Assembly (NCBI GenBank): GCA_019671005.1
Contig: CM033718.1
Span: forward strand, 23,192,014 to 23,256,013
Length of the DNA: 64,000 nucleotides
Direction of reading: 5' to 3'
Origin: Hibiscus mutabilis
Taxonomy: Eukaryota; Streptophyta; Magnoliopsida; Malvales; Malvaceae
Under the pieces are notes generated by a model. It had not been told where the DNA came from. It searched no databases and was given only the letters and a program-made list of their open reading frames with translations. Positions 1 through 9,849 of this stretch are shown here, piece by piece. The position numbers and the translations under genes are program-made. Positions within the stretch are counted from its first letter, which is position 1. Every line of letters starts with the position of its first letter.

Positions 1-389
1 TGTATGCTTGGAAATGGCCAATCAATCCAATTTCGGTCTGATAAGTGGTTAGAGAGGATTAAGCTCTATTTTCACTTTCCTTTGCATTTTTTCTCTCTCT
101 TGCTACTAATAGAACGGGAAATATTTCCACTTTGAAGAGCTTTATTCGATTGGGACTAAGAGCAATGGAATAAATTTTTGAGCTTGATTAATGAACATAC
201 TCCTTGTAAAGATTCTCCAGAGATGTATATATTGCTGCCAATAATCTCAGTGACATGTTGCATCAGTTTGCAACTGTCATGGAGTTAGGAGGCACAAAAA
301 TCAGGTCCACTTGAGGTTGTCCAACATTAGAATCCTCCCCGTCCGAAGTGGCTCAAAATTTAACAGCGACTGTTCGGTCATACTTGGTT

Positions 390-600
390 CTTCAGAATTC
401 AGATGTTGGTGATGGTGGTATTATGAGAGACAAATCTTGTAAATGTCTGATACTTGGCCGAGCATTTGACGGTTAAGGAGGCTGTTGCTATGTTCTTAAA
501 TCCTTGCTGGATAAGGTCTATTCCTCTCATCATTGAATCGGGCGGCCAATCTGCTGTTAACTGGATTAACAAAGGGCATGCTTTGGGACATCAGAATTAT
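390..600 (+). pseudogene. LINE-type RNase H fragment
   Basis: The reading frame from 454 contains a stretch LTVKEAVAMF, then LIIESGGQSAVNWI, which resembles the second half of the RNase H domain at the end of plant LINE (non-LTR) polyproteins. In those, a (A/E)xxAVKEA helix is followed by a strand ending in ESD and a VVxWI helix. Here the catalytic ESD reads ESG, so the acidic residue is lost. Upstream the frame is closed and no reverse transcriptase is visible; downstream the frame runs into unrelated residues. I read it as a decayed insertion scrap. An unrelated chance match remains possible. Confidence 0.4.
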
Positions 601-1765
601 GTATTCCTACTTGTGCTTCCAGTGTTCTCATTGAGATCTGGTTGTATTACACTCTTTTCCTCGATAAGATTTACGATTTTCAATATATAACTACAATTTG
701 CAGCATGTGATACTTTATTGTAACAAATTTTCCAAATAAACTGTTGCTTATAAGGACGGTTCATGGTTGTTTCGTTCATGTCCAACTACAACCATTCAAC
801 TGATTCCACAATTTTCAGTTGAATTTGGTTTTGATTTCATTTTATGTGGCAGAGGAAAATGTGGACATCACATCAAAAGGAAGAAGAAATGGACACCACA
901 TGAGCATATACCATATAGAAAACCTTGGGGAGACAAAAACTTCGAACAGAAACCTGCAGTTGAGATTGATTTCTACCTTCATTTTGAATCAATAAAGTCA
1001 ATTACACTTGCTAATTGCGCACTCTTCAATATGTTTGCCTATCATGGTTCAGTCGAAGACAAGACAGACAATGGCCTTGGCAATAAAATGAGTTTGGTGA
1101 AGAAAAGACAGTGAATTGAAACAAATTGTCCCGGTTCAACCTCTATGTTTGATTGATCTAAGCAGTCTACTCCACTACACCCACAAACGTAAGTTTTCCT
1201 TAGCCCCATCTTATCTCATCTATAATAATAGTAGTACTGCAATCACGAGCCAATAGCTTGTGGAACCAATTTGGTACTGATTAATGTGTTAAGAGATAAA
1301 GAGAAGATACTTTGCATGTGTGAATGACATGGCTACCAGAAGCAGCAAAAAGAAAGAAACCAAACCAGAGTTCAGGAAACAAGGGGGGAAAAAAGGAGCT
1401 TGGGTCCCATGGCAGCAAGATTAAAAGCAAGAGACGTTCTTAACTTCCCCAACTCATAAAAAGCCAAGACTCTCTTTGAAAAAACTTGTGGCGTCCATCC
1501 AGCAAACACCAAATGAACAAGTTGACAAAACAAAGAACACCCTTCACTCAACAGTGCGCCCATTTCTCTATCATTCATTTGTTATGTCTTTGTTGCCTTG
1601 CCTGTTTATTAAATACCCACATTTCCCCCACCCTTTTCCTTTCACGACCAACTCTAACATATAAAAGAAAAACATTTTTTCTTCCTTGTCACCAATCCTA
1701 GACGTTCTTGCCATCATCATCATTATCACCAACCAACCCCAACAACAGCTGCCTTTATCATTTCA
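601..1765. other. Intergenic, upstream of the B-box gene
   Basis: No supported gene. A 115-residue frame at 767-1114 has no recognisable motif and no promoter or splice context, so I leave it unannotated. The last 300 bases become rich in C and T and probably belong to the promoter of the next gene. Confidence 0.5.
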
Positions 1766-1771
1766 TTTGAT

Positions 1772-1779
1772 TATAAATA
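1772..1779 (+). promoter_or_regulatory. Probable TATA box of the B-box gene
   Basis: TATAAATA lies 102 bp before the start codon at 1881. The sequence after it is pyrimidine-rich, as in many plant 5' leaders. It would give a leader of roughly 70-80 nt. A second AT-rich candidate (ATATAAAAG) lies near 1660. Confidence 0.45.
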
Positions 1780-1880
1780 CAGCTTTTCTTTTTTCTTTAG
1801 TTGGGTTCTTCTGTTTTCTGAGCCTATTCTTATTGTTATGTGAAAAAGAAGATGAGCATTTTTGCTATTGGGAGAGAATT

Positions 1881-3332
1881 ATGCGAACCCTTTGTGACTC
1901 CTGTGAAAGTGCTGCTGCTATTGTCTTTTGTGCTGCCGATGAGGCTGCTCTTTGCCGTGCTTGTGATGAAAAGGTTACTTCTTTCCTTCATTTTTCCCAC
2001 TTTCTTTCTACAATCCATTCTCATGTAGGCAAAAATCCAGGTGGGATTTTTTTGCTTTATTATTCTTCTATGTAGGCAGGATTTTTCTCACAGTTGCTTG
2101 ATATTTGTTTTGTGTTTTTAATCAAACCCAACTAAAGGCCCTTCTTTTATTCTTTCAAGATCGTGACACTTTTTTTTCTCCTGCAACGCAAACATAAGCA
2201 ATTGTTCAGGTTAACCTTTCTATCAATCCACAGCTGGAAATCCAAATTTTGATGAATAGCTAGACAAACAATAGTTTGAGTCCTTTTTCTTTAATGAAAA
2301 CATATATTGTTGTATTAGATTTATTTCTTCTCAAGAAGTTCATATGCATTACAATCAAAAGGATGGCTGTTTATAATTAGAATTCTTTCATTGTTCTAGA
2401 TTAACCTGCAAAATAGAACCTTTTGATTTGAACTGTTGATGGATGTGGCAGGTCCATATGTGCAATAAGCTCGCTAGCCGGCACGTCCGGGTCGGTCTGG
2501 CAGATCCCAGCACTGTTCCTCGCTGCGACATATGTGAAAATACACCTGGTAATATGCAGGTGTCTTTTTGTCTTACTTTTGCTTTGATTATAGAGCTGTT
2601 GAATTATCATGAGTTTGTCATACTAATGTTGTTTCCTTTGAAATGGTGCATGTAGCATTCTTTTACTGTGAAATAGATGGAACTTCCCTATGTTTGCAAT
2701 GTGATATGATTGTACATGTTGGAGGTAAAAGAACCCATGTAAGATATCTTCTATTAAGGCAGAGAGTAGAGGTTTGTCACTTCATCTTTAAAGATATATG
2801 CCTCCTGGAGTTTAAACTTTAAACGTTCCCTGGGAATTTTATTGCTTTATTTTCTTTTTTCAGTTTCCAGGGGATAAACCTGGTGATATAGGGGACCTAA
2901 CTTCACAACCTTTGGATCCGAGTGAGGCCAGAAGTGGCCGAAATCTGGCAGCTAAACCGACAGCGGTAGAGAACCAACAAAATGACAAGGCCTCTCTTGT
3001 TGAAGAGAAAAATGCTGATGCTGATGGCCATCTCGAAATGGAAACTACAATGATAGATTTGAATATGAAGCCTCATAGAATACATGGGCAAGCCTCGAAC
3101 AATCAGGTAAGAACTTCTATTATACACATGATCTTGTTGTTTCGACATATTCAAGGGTAATACATATAACCAGTCAATTGGAAGAAGTGAGAGGATTAGG
3201 TATATGTTTTGGCATTGGAAGCCCCCAAATTTTCATTCCATATGTGCAATAATCATGCAATTGTTTCGGTTAGATCTGAGAAGATGGCAGCAGGGTGGTG
3301 AAGATATTTCTGAAGTTCACTCTTCACCTTAA
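1881..3332 (+). CDS. BBX19: Double B-box zinc-finger protein, BBX18/BBX19 clade
   Basis: Five exons give about 195 residues: 1881-1973, 2452-2548, 2656-2771, 2864-3106 and 3294-3332, all with GT-AG introns and a continuous frame. Two B-boxes are complete. The first uses C5, C8, C17, D20, C25, C28, H33 and H42; the second uses C56, C59, C68, D71, C76, C79, H84 and H91. No CCT domain follows, which places it in the short double-B-box group. The VHMCNKLASRH linker and the FPGDKP and MIDLN motifs fit BBX18/BBX19. In Arabidopsis these nuclear proteins act in light, flowering-time and thermomorphogenesis control by protein-protein contacts. The start was chosen because MRTLCDSCE is the family N-terminus. 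The last exon is my best frame-keeping choice; its acceptor is a CAGCAG pair, so one Gln may be added. The tail lacks the basic end I expect in BBX19 relatives. Confidence 0.88.
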
Positions 3333-4870
3333 AAGAATGATTAGAGCATGTTGTCACGTCTGAGAAGAAGCGGAGTCATTAATCCCACATCGAAAAGGAA
3401 AAAGAAGGTCTTGAGATATATAAGCGGTAGCGCTGCACATCTTATTAGATATATTTTTTGAGAGAGTGTAATGGCCCTCTGACAATATGAACATAGTTGT
3501 ATGAGATAATATTATCCAAAAACAGAATGATTTTAGTAGGAGTGCATTTATTTTGAACTTTGATACAAAATCATTACATTCCATCTATTGAAATATGTGG
3601 AAAATTTAACTCTGATGTTTGTTTTCTTTTTTGTCTCAAGGAACAATAACTCTGTGTTGTCGGCAGCTGTGATGATATGGCCACCTGGTTCACCGTTAAA
3701 TTCTATATGGAATGGAAGGCATCATTTTATATGTTTGTTGACAGCACCATAACTGCTCAACTTATCATCTCCTAGTCCTACTCCTAGCATAGTTTCATTA
3801 GAATAGTTTTTTCTTCAAGCAGCTTTCATAGCTCAAATTTGATAACCTTAATCGATGATCATGCGTAGGTCATTCTGATATATGTTTGTTGCTGTCTTAT
3901 CCGACTTTTCAAATTTGTATTTTATTTTATAATATTTGTTTATAGTTTTAGTATAGGGATGAGATCCAGATACATGGTGTAAAACTCATTTAGTTATATA
4001 TATATATATATAAGTTGTATATTTATATACAAGTTTATAGTTTCATTATAATATATGTTTATAGCTTAATTTTTTTAAAAATATAAAAGATTATATTCAA
4101 ATTAAAAGGATTACAAAGGAATCACTGAAAACATTAAAAATTTTGTGTACAAATAAATACAATAAAATTTTAAAGGTGTGAAAGACATCAAAATAAAGAA
4201 AACATGTCACTTTCAAAAAGACTTGAACAATTTTTTGAATGAAATCCAACAAACAACTACTTTGACCAGAGTGCTCTAAGAAGAAAGGAAATTCTTTTCT
4301 ACTCTTAACATATCGGCAAAACCACAAAAAAGAATCAAAAGCATAAGAGACCACCGATCTTCGTTGCTATGGACGCTCGATTGATATTCGTCATACGAAC
4401 GTTAAATTGCTAAAAAAGTAGACAATACTGTCATAAAGACAGACTAAAATTGTCATAAAAGCAGACGAAAAAACTACAAAAAAATAAATATGATATGAAT
4501 ATGTCAAAACAAATAAAAAAAACAACAAAATAAACTTTAAAATATGAAAAGAGTATTCATCAACAATAATAATTTTTTATTTATTTACAAACAAAAGCTC
4601 GACTATCGGCTAAAGTCGCCGCCGACAACAATTTTTTTAATTTTTTTTTGAAAACCACCAAACACTGCTGCAAAGTAAAAAAGTGGGAGGTAAATTTTTG
4701 TATATTTATAGCTCAAATTTGAATGTATTATATGTATAGGTTGTATATTTATATTCTACATTTATTAGTACACTAAATATATATATTAAAATTATTTTTA
4801 TAAATAAATTATAAATATGTAGATCCAATCACTTTCTTATTGTAAAGGATCTCGATAGCAATGAGTCGAG
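3333..4870. other. 3' flank and AT-rich intergenic DNA
   Basis: Contains the presumed 3' UTR of the B-box gene, the USE/TATA pair listed separately, a short (TA)n run near 3996-4012, and AT-rich sequence without coding signal. An 85-residue hydrophobic frame on the minus strand (4097-4354) follows from poly-T-like composition and is not supported. Confidence 0.5.
3382..3424 (+). promoter_or_regulatory. snRNA-type USE plus TATA promoter pair
   Basis: ATCCCACATCG at 3382-3392 matches the plant snRNA upstream sequence element (RTCCCACATCG). TATATAAG follows at 3417-3424, with 24 nt between. In plant snRNA genes a gap of this size is the RNA polymerase III arrangement, while polymerase II genes have about 10 nt more. 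A T6 run at about 3455-3460 would terminate very early. I recognise no U6, U3 or 7SL sequence behind it, so the product is unknown and the pair may be a promoter remnant carried by a repeat. Confidence 0.45.
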
Positions 4871-5001
4871 CTGATCTCATTATAAATATTTGTCCGACTT
4901 TTCATCCCATTCACTCGCTTTCCAAACCCCAAACTGAAAAAGAAAAAGAAAAATAGTGCACAGCTGCAAGCTTCCCTTGCATCTCACCTTACAAAGACTC
5001 C

Positions 5002-5214
5002 ATGGACAAAACCATGGTACCTGGACACCTAATGCTTGCTTTGGAAATCAAGGCTGAGGTTCACATTGCTTTGCTGGCTTCTATGGGACTCTGGGTCTGG
5101 AATGGTGTCATTAGTCTTTGCTTTTGGGCCTACGTATGCTCAAATTCAAACGGTTGTCCTTCCCACAAACCAGCAGGCTTTAGTACAACAGTGAAAGTAG
5201 AAAGTTTTGCTTAG
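5002..5214 (+). CDS. Doubtful short ORF, 70 residues
   Basis: I do not recognise this protein. It has a Trp-rich hydrophobic middle (LLASMGLWVWNGVISLCFWA) that could be one membrane segment. In its favour, TATAAATA lies at 4881-4888, followed by a C/T-rich stretch that looks like a plant 5' leader. Against it, the frame stops in very AT-rich DNA and there is no family match I can name. It may be a first exon of a broken gene or a chance frame. Confidence 0.2.
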   Translation: MDKTMVPGHLMLALEIKAEVHIALLASMGLWVWNGVISLCFWAYVCSNSNGCPSHKPAGFSTTVKVESFA

Positions 5215-6311
5215 TTTAATATTATTTTTAAAAAGTACGGTGAAAAAAATATTTTTAAAATTATTATAAAAAAATAATTCTGTAAATTTAAATTTAAAAT
5301 TTAATTATTTGAGTTTGCTATTAAAAGGTGCTTATGAAAAGATAAAAAAGACAATTTTAAATAAATAAAAATATATCATTTTAAATTATTTAAATTCATT
5401 AATATTATTATGCATGATATATGTCACATTAAAATATATAAAATAATAAAATTCATATAACTTTTTATTAGATAAGACCGTTATAAATTAATAAAATTAA
5501 AAATAAAATAAATTAGAGCAAGTACATTTGGCCAGTTGGTCAAGCTGTTCTTTTTTATTCTCTTATATTCCCTTATATAATGAATTTTAAATTTACTAGG
5601 AGCGTCATCCTTCCTTCTCTTAGAGTCTTCTATTTTCTTCCTCTATAGGTAGGATTAGAATTAATATTCGTCAAAAGAAAAAATAAACAATTCAATTCAA
5701 TTACCGTTTAAACTTCTCTTTTTATAACCAAATATACATATAATGGTATATTTTTTTATTTTTATTCGTAATAAAAACCACCAATATGGTTCCATACCGA
5801 TGATTAAAATCTCATAAACAAAGGTAAAAAAGAAAGAAAAGATATGAACAGATTACAGAAATAAAATTGATCTAGTAATAACTGTGAGGGTAAAGTTGTC
5901 TTTTCAATTCAAATGAGTTTATAAAATGAAATTGTTGAATTTTTCAGTTTTTCGGCTTAGGTTAAAAACCCAATTCTGAAATCACTATTTAATGAAAAAA
6001 TGAAGTGTGAGGGCAAAGTTGTCGTTTTATTTCAAACTAAGGTTAAAAAGGCAATTGATCTAGTAATAAGTGTGTGGTTAAGAATATTTATTTTTATTTT
6101 GTTTTGTATGAGTTCGAATCTCGCTATAAAAATATAATACTTTATTATTTAATAAAAATAAAGCGTTTAGCATTGATTTTGCTGCCGATAAGTGATTTGA
6201 GGTTGTTAGAAGCAACCAAAAACAACCAAAGACAATGTTTGTCAGGACAGTTCGGATAAATCTTGTAAATGTCATGTTCAAAAATCAATTCGATAGCAAA
6301 TATCAACTGTG
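5215..6311. other. AT-rich intergenic DNA with short direct repeats
   Basis: No gene. A 20-bp direct repeat occurs at 5867-5886 and 6055-6074 with one difference, and a second related pair lies near 5886 and 6008. A tRNA B-box-like string, GAGTTCGAATCTC, sits at 6110-6122. Together they suggest remnants of a small transposon or SINE. Element A begins at 6312. Confidence 0.45.
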
Positions 6312-9126
6312 TGTTGTCACTCAATTTTTACCCTATTTCATTTATTTATTTACTTATTTTATATTATTGTATATATATATAATATGGGTAAATTTAAGAG
6401 AATATTCTAACTAGAAAGTAATATTTAGAATATAAAAAATGTTGGGGATATTTAGAGATATAGGCCATTTTTACGGTGCATGGGAGAAGATGCCACCTGC
6501 AGGTGGCGTCCTCTATTTTTTAATATTTTTCTTGCAAAAACGTCACCGGAGAATAATCCAAATAGAAAGTAATATTTGGAATATAGGGGATGTTGGAGGA
6601 TATTTGGGGTACAGTGTACGTGAGAAGACCTTCCTTTTTTAATATTTTATTTTTCAAATTTGTCATGCACATGAATACTTTAAGTTAAAAAAATTATAAA
6701 AAAATGAAGGACGCCACCTGCAGGTGGCGTCTTTCCACGCACTGTAGAAAATGAACTATATCCTCAAATATCCCCTATATTCCAAATATTACTTTCCATT
6801 TGGATTATTCTACCAAATTTCCCTATAATATGGCCTTATTAGATATAAACCCCCCCCAAATAGAGCCCATTTAAATTAAATAAAGGAACCCAATACAACC
6901 ACAACCTATTTTGGCCCAATAAAAAAAACCTAGCTAACCCTTTAATTCTTCCATGTGCAGGCTTTAATCTTAGCCGTTGGATTTAGGGTAGAGATCTAAT
7001 GGTCCAGATTGGACCAAAAAACAAAAGGAAGGGCTTCCCTCCCCCACACGCGTCGCCACGCGCCAAGCAAGCCTCGCGCTTGCAGCGCACGCACGCGGGT
7101 TCAGCGCTGCTAGAGGAGCCTTCGATCGCCCTAGCAGCCGCCGCGCACCACTGCAGCGTCAGCGCCTCGCCTCCACGATCTCGTCGTGATTCGCGAGTAA
7201 CAGCAGTAGCTCGGGGCTATGACAACAGGCACTATGACTCAACGACCACGCCGCGCCTCCGCCGAACCACCAGCAGCCATGCCGCTACACCTCCGTCGCT
7301 GCTTTCCCCTCCGACCGATGCCCTGCATCAAACAAAAAAAAGGGGAGGGGTTAGGGTTTTGATTCAAATATGGCAAGGAAAGAGGAAAGAATCAGCTCAA
7401 ATTCGAACTAGAATTCAAATCGAATCAGCTCCAAATCAAATATGAATTTGCATTAAATGGAAAAGGGGAAGAATCACCCAAAAAATAGAGATTTATTTAT
7501 TCCGAATTTTTTATTTATTTTAGGTATGAAAATTACCTATATAAATGGTTGAACCCCTTTGTAAAAACACACAGAATTTTCATATGAACTTACTAGAAAA
7601 ATTTGTGAAAAAGCTTTGAATTTTGCGTTGAAAAATTGTCTCAATTCGTTGTAATATAAGGCTTGAGGCATTCTCTTTGAGGTATTCTTTTAGTTCTTAT
7701 TTTATTTTTCCTTTTTATTTATTTGTTTTGAATATATGAATGAAAAGAGGATGAATGTTCACTTTGTTTGAGCCTTGAATTGCTATCACCGGATTTTAAA
7801 ACCAAGGGTGATCGACTTTTAAATATTGCGAGTGGGAGGGGAAATTTTGATTTTTTTAAACAAGAGGGGAATCAATTTTTCGGTTTTTGGGAGTTTTATT
7901 TTTTTTTCTCCTTTTTTTAAAAAAGTAGATTCGAGTTGGGATTTCAAAAAGGTTTGTTCTTAGTGCTCTTCAATTCATGAAGAATATCAAGAACACTTGA
8001 GAAAAATAAAAGTGAGGCGTTTAATTCGTTTTTAAAGAGTGTTTTTTAAAGTTGAGTTTTATACCCATGCTTTTTAAAAACAAATTGGGCTATTTATATT
8101 AGATCCCCCTCTCATTTATCTTCGCTCCACCTACTATTAAGTTTTCAAATTTCTTAATTTAGCCATTGTTTTCTTCTAGATTTGGTCTCGGGTTTCAATA
8201 TTTTTTCAATTCGGTTACTATTTTGTTTTTTTCCTGAATTTTAGTATTATTTAATATTATTTTTTTATTTTTATTTTTTTGACCTTCTAAAATTAAATCT
8301 TAGTTTGTATATATTTTTAAAAGAGGAAACTCGGCTCACTTATTTGATCTTTTTTTTACTAATTTGTTTATGATTTTGTATTTATTTGATTTTTGTAAAT
8401 ATAACTGTTTAACTTTAATTCCCATGTATTTTGTTAATTTGATTCTTTCCTAAAATACTAAGGTATTATTATTTTAATTATTAGGTTAAATAAAGCCCCT
8501 AGGATTAGGTACTTAAATATCTTAGTTAGAGCCTTGTAAAAACAAAAATAAAATTCCACTCACTCGAATTAATAAAACACACTTAATCTCACTTTAACCA
8601 TAATAGATAAAATTCACATAGACTATTCTTTAGGTTAACAATCACTAACTTAGAATAAATAAAAGATTTAACACACTAATTATTTCTTTTTCTGTCTAAT
8701 ATAAAACGCGAAACTTAATTAATGCGGTGTCTCATCGAAGGGAAGTGACAGGTTAGCGCCAAAAATGTTGGCGGTAATTGCAGTTCATTTCCTGGATGAT
8801 GGGGCCGTTAAAATGGAATCATATTCATAAATGGACAACGAGTTAAATTTTATACAAACTTGCAAACTTCGGCCATTAAAACGTTTTGTAATCGGCTAGG
8901 TACCAATTTTTCGACGTTGTGGGGGATGCTAATCCTTCTCCACGCGTAACCGACTCCAAACCCATTTTTGTTTTCACAGACCAAAATGTTCTTTTAATAA
9001 AATAAAATGGTTTTATTAAAATAACACGTTTTTGGTAATCCAATCACACCTTTAAAAAAGATTGGTGGCGACTCTGTTGTAGTTTTTGTTTTTATAAAAC
9101 GTCGCGCCCCGAAAAGGGTTGCAACA
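6312..9126 (+). repeat. 5' LTR of element A
   Basis: It starts TGTTGTCACTCAATTTTTAC and ends GGGTTGCAACA just before the PBS. The start was fixed by comparison with the LTR of element F, whose first bases on its own strand are TGTTGTCAATAAATTTTCAC. About 437 bp of the LTR is a nested MITE. A TATATAAAT promoter candidate lies at 7539-7547, matched in position by the F LTR. A GC-rich block at 7020-7330 contains a fortuitous 148-residue frame. Confidence 0.72.
6388..6824. mobile_element. Foldback MITE inside the LTR, copy 1
   Basis: Long imperfect inverted arms (about 6400-6510 and 6707-6820) flank the element. It sits between two copies of ATAATATGG (6379-6387 and 6825-6833). A 9-bp target duplication points to the Mutator-like group. 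Both arms carry a near-perfect or perfect 22-bp palindrome around CCACCTGCAGGTGG (6489-6510 and 6710-6731). The left arm is partly repeated a second time at about 6550-6640. No transposase frame is present, so it is non-autonomous. Confidence 0.68.
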
Positions 9127-9129
9127 TCT

Positions 9130-9147
9130 TGGCGACTCAGCTGGGGA
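9130..9147 (+). other. Primer binding site of element A
   Basis: TGGCGACTCAGCTGGGGA follows the LTR end CA after three bases. The same string with CCGC in the middle is the PBS in elements B and F. Ogre elements are reported to prime from a tRNA-Arg; I recall that assignment and cannot test it here. Confidence 0.75.
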
Positions 9148-9405
9148 AAACTTTTTGTTTTTACAAAAAAGAGTCAAGCCACAAGCCGATTACACTTTGT
9201 TTTACTGTTGAAATTTGCTAAGTTTGTGTAAAATTCAGCTTAATTGTCCATTTATGAATATGATCTCATTTTACGCATTTAAAGATTAATGAAGCTCTAC
9301 ACCCGAGCTTTGAACCAATTGTTTAAGTGAGGGGAAAGCGCTTTGCTCATGTAAGAATACTGATTCTCCATATGAGCCTAGCAAGTATCTTCGATACCCA
9401 TATGC

Positions 9406-9448
9406 CCTATGTCTTCGTAAGGATACTGATCCTTCGAGAAGACATAGG
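9406..9448 (+). promoter_or_regulatory. Leader hairpin downstream of the PBS (A)
   Basis: CCTATGTCTTC ... GAAGACATAGG pairs around AAGGAT/ATCCTT and a four-base loop, giving a stem of about 19 pairs. The same hairpin is present in element B (16125-16167) and inverted in element F. Its place between PBS and first ORF is where packaging or dimerisation signals lie in retroelement RNA; that role is inference. Confidence 0.55.
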
Positions 9449-9849
9449 AAATGGGTCATCCTGAGTTGAACTTGGTTCGTTCGAAGCCTATAATGGGTGA
9501 GAATCAAGGGCCTTGCTACCCTTAGTAGGGGACAACAAGGACAACTTGGGTACCCTTTTAAAACCAAACCATGTATGTGAATCTAGAAGCCTACCTAGTT
9601 AGATCTATGTGGGAAGCTTTAGGAACTAGAATTCGGTCAAAATCATTTCGTAAGAATGGTCCATGGAGACATGTCCAGAAGTGTTGGAATGCACTACCCA
9701 GTTACTATTTGTACAATGAAATTGTTTTGAACATTTTAGGTTTTATTTCTTATATGGTGTCCTATTTTTTTCTCTTTTCCTGTTCTGTTTTGCATGCATC
9801 ATCATTCTATATTTAGAAGGGGTTGGATCTTAAGATACTTGCTCGATTA

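Noticed and set aside
767..1114. 115-residue ORF
   Set aside because: No motif recognised, no promoter or leader features, not in coding context.
4097..4354. 85-residue hydrophobic minus-strand ORF
   Set aside because: Composition effect of AT-rich DNA; no promoter, splice or family support.
6110..6122. tRNA gene suggested by the B-box string
   Set aside because: No cloverleaf arms or A box of good quality around it.
6999..7445. 148-residue GC-rich ORF
   Set aside because: Lies fully inside the element A LTR and is broken in the matching LTR of C. The Arg/Ser/Ala-rich content reflects GC-rich DNA, not a protein family.
9286..9567. 93-residue minus-strand ORF, also at 16038-16286
   Set aside because: It is the reverse of the retrotransposon leader. 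Conservation comes from the leader and its hairpin; no family resemblance.
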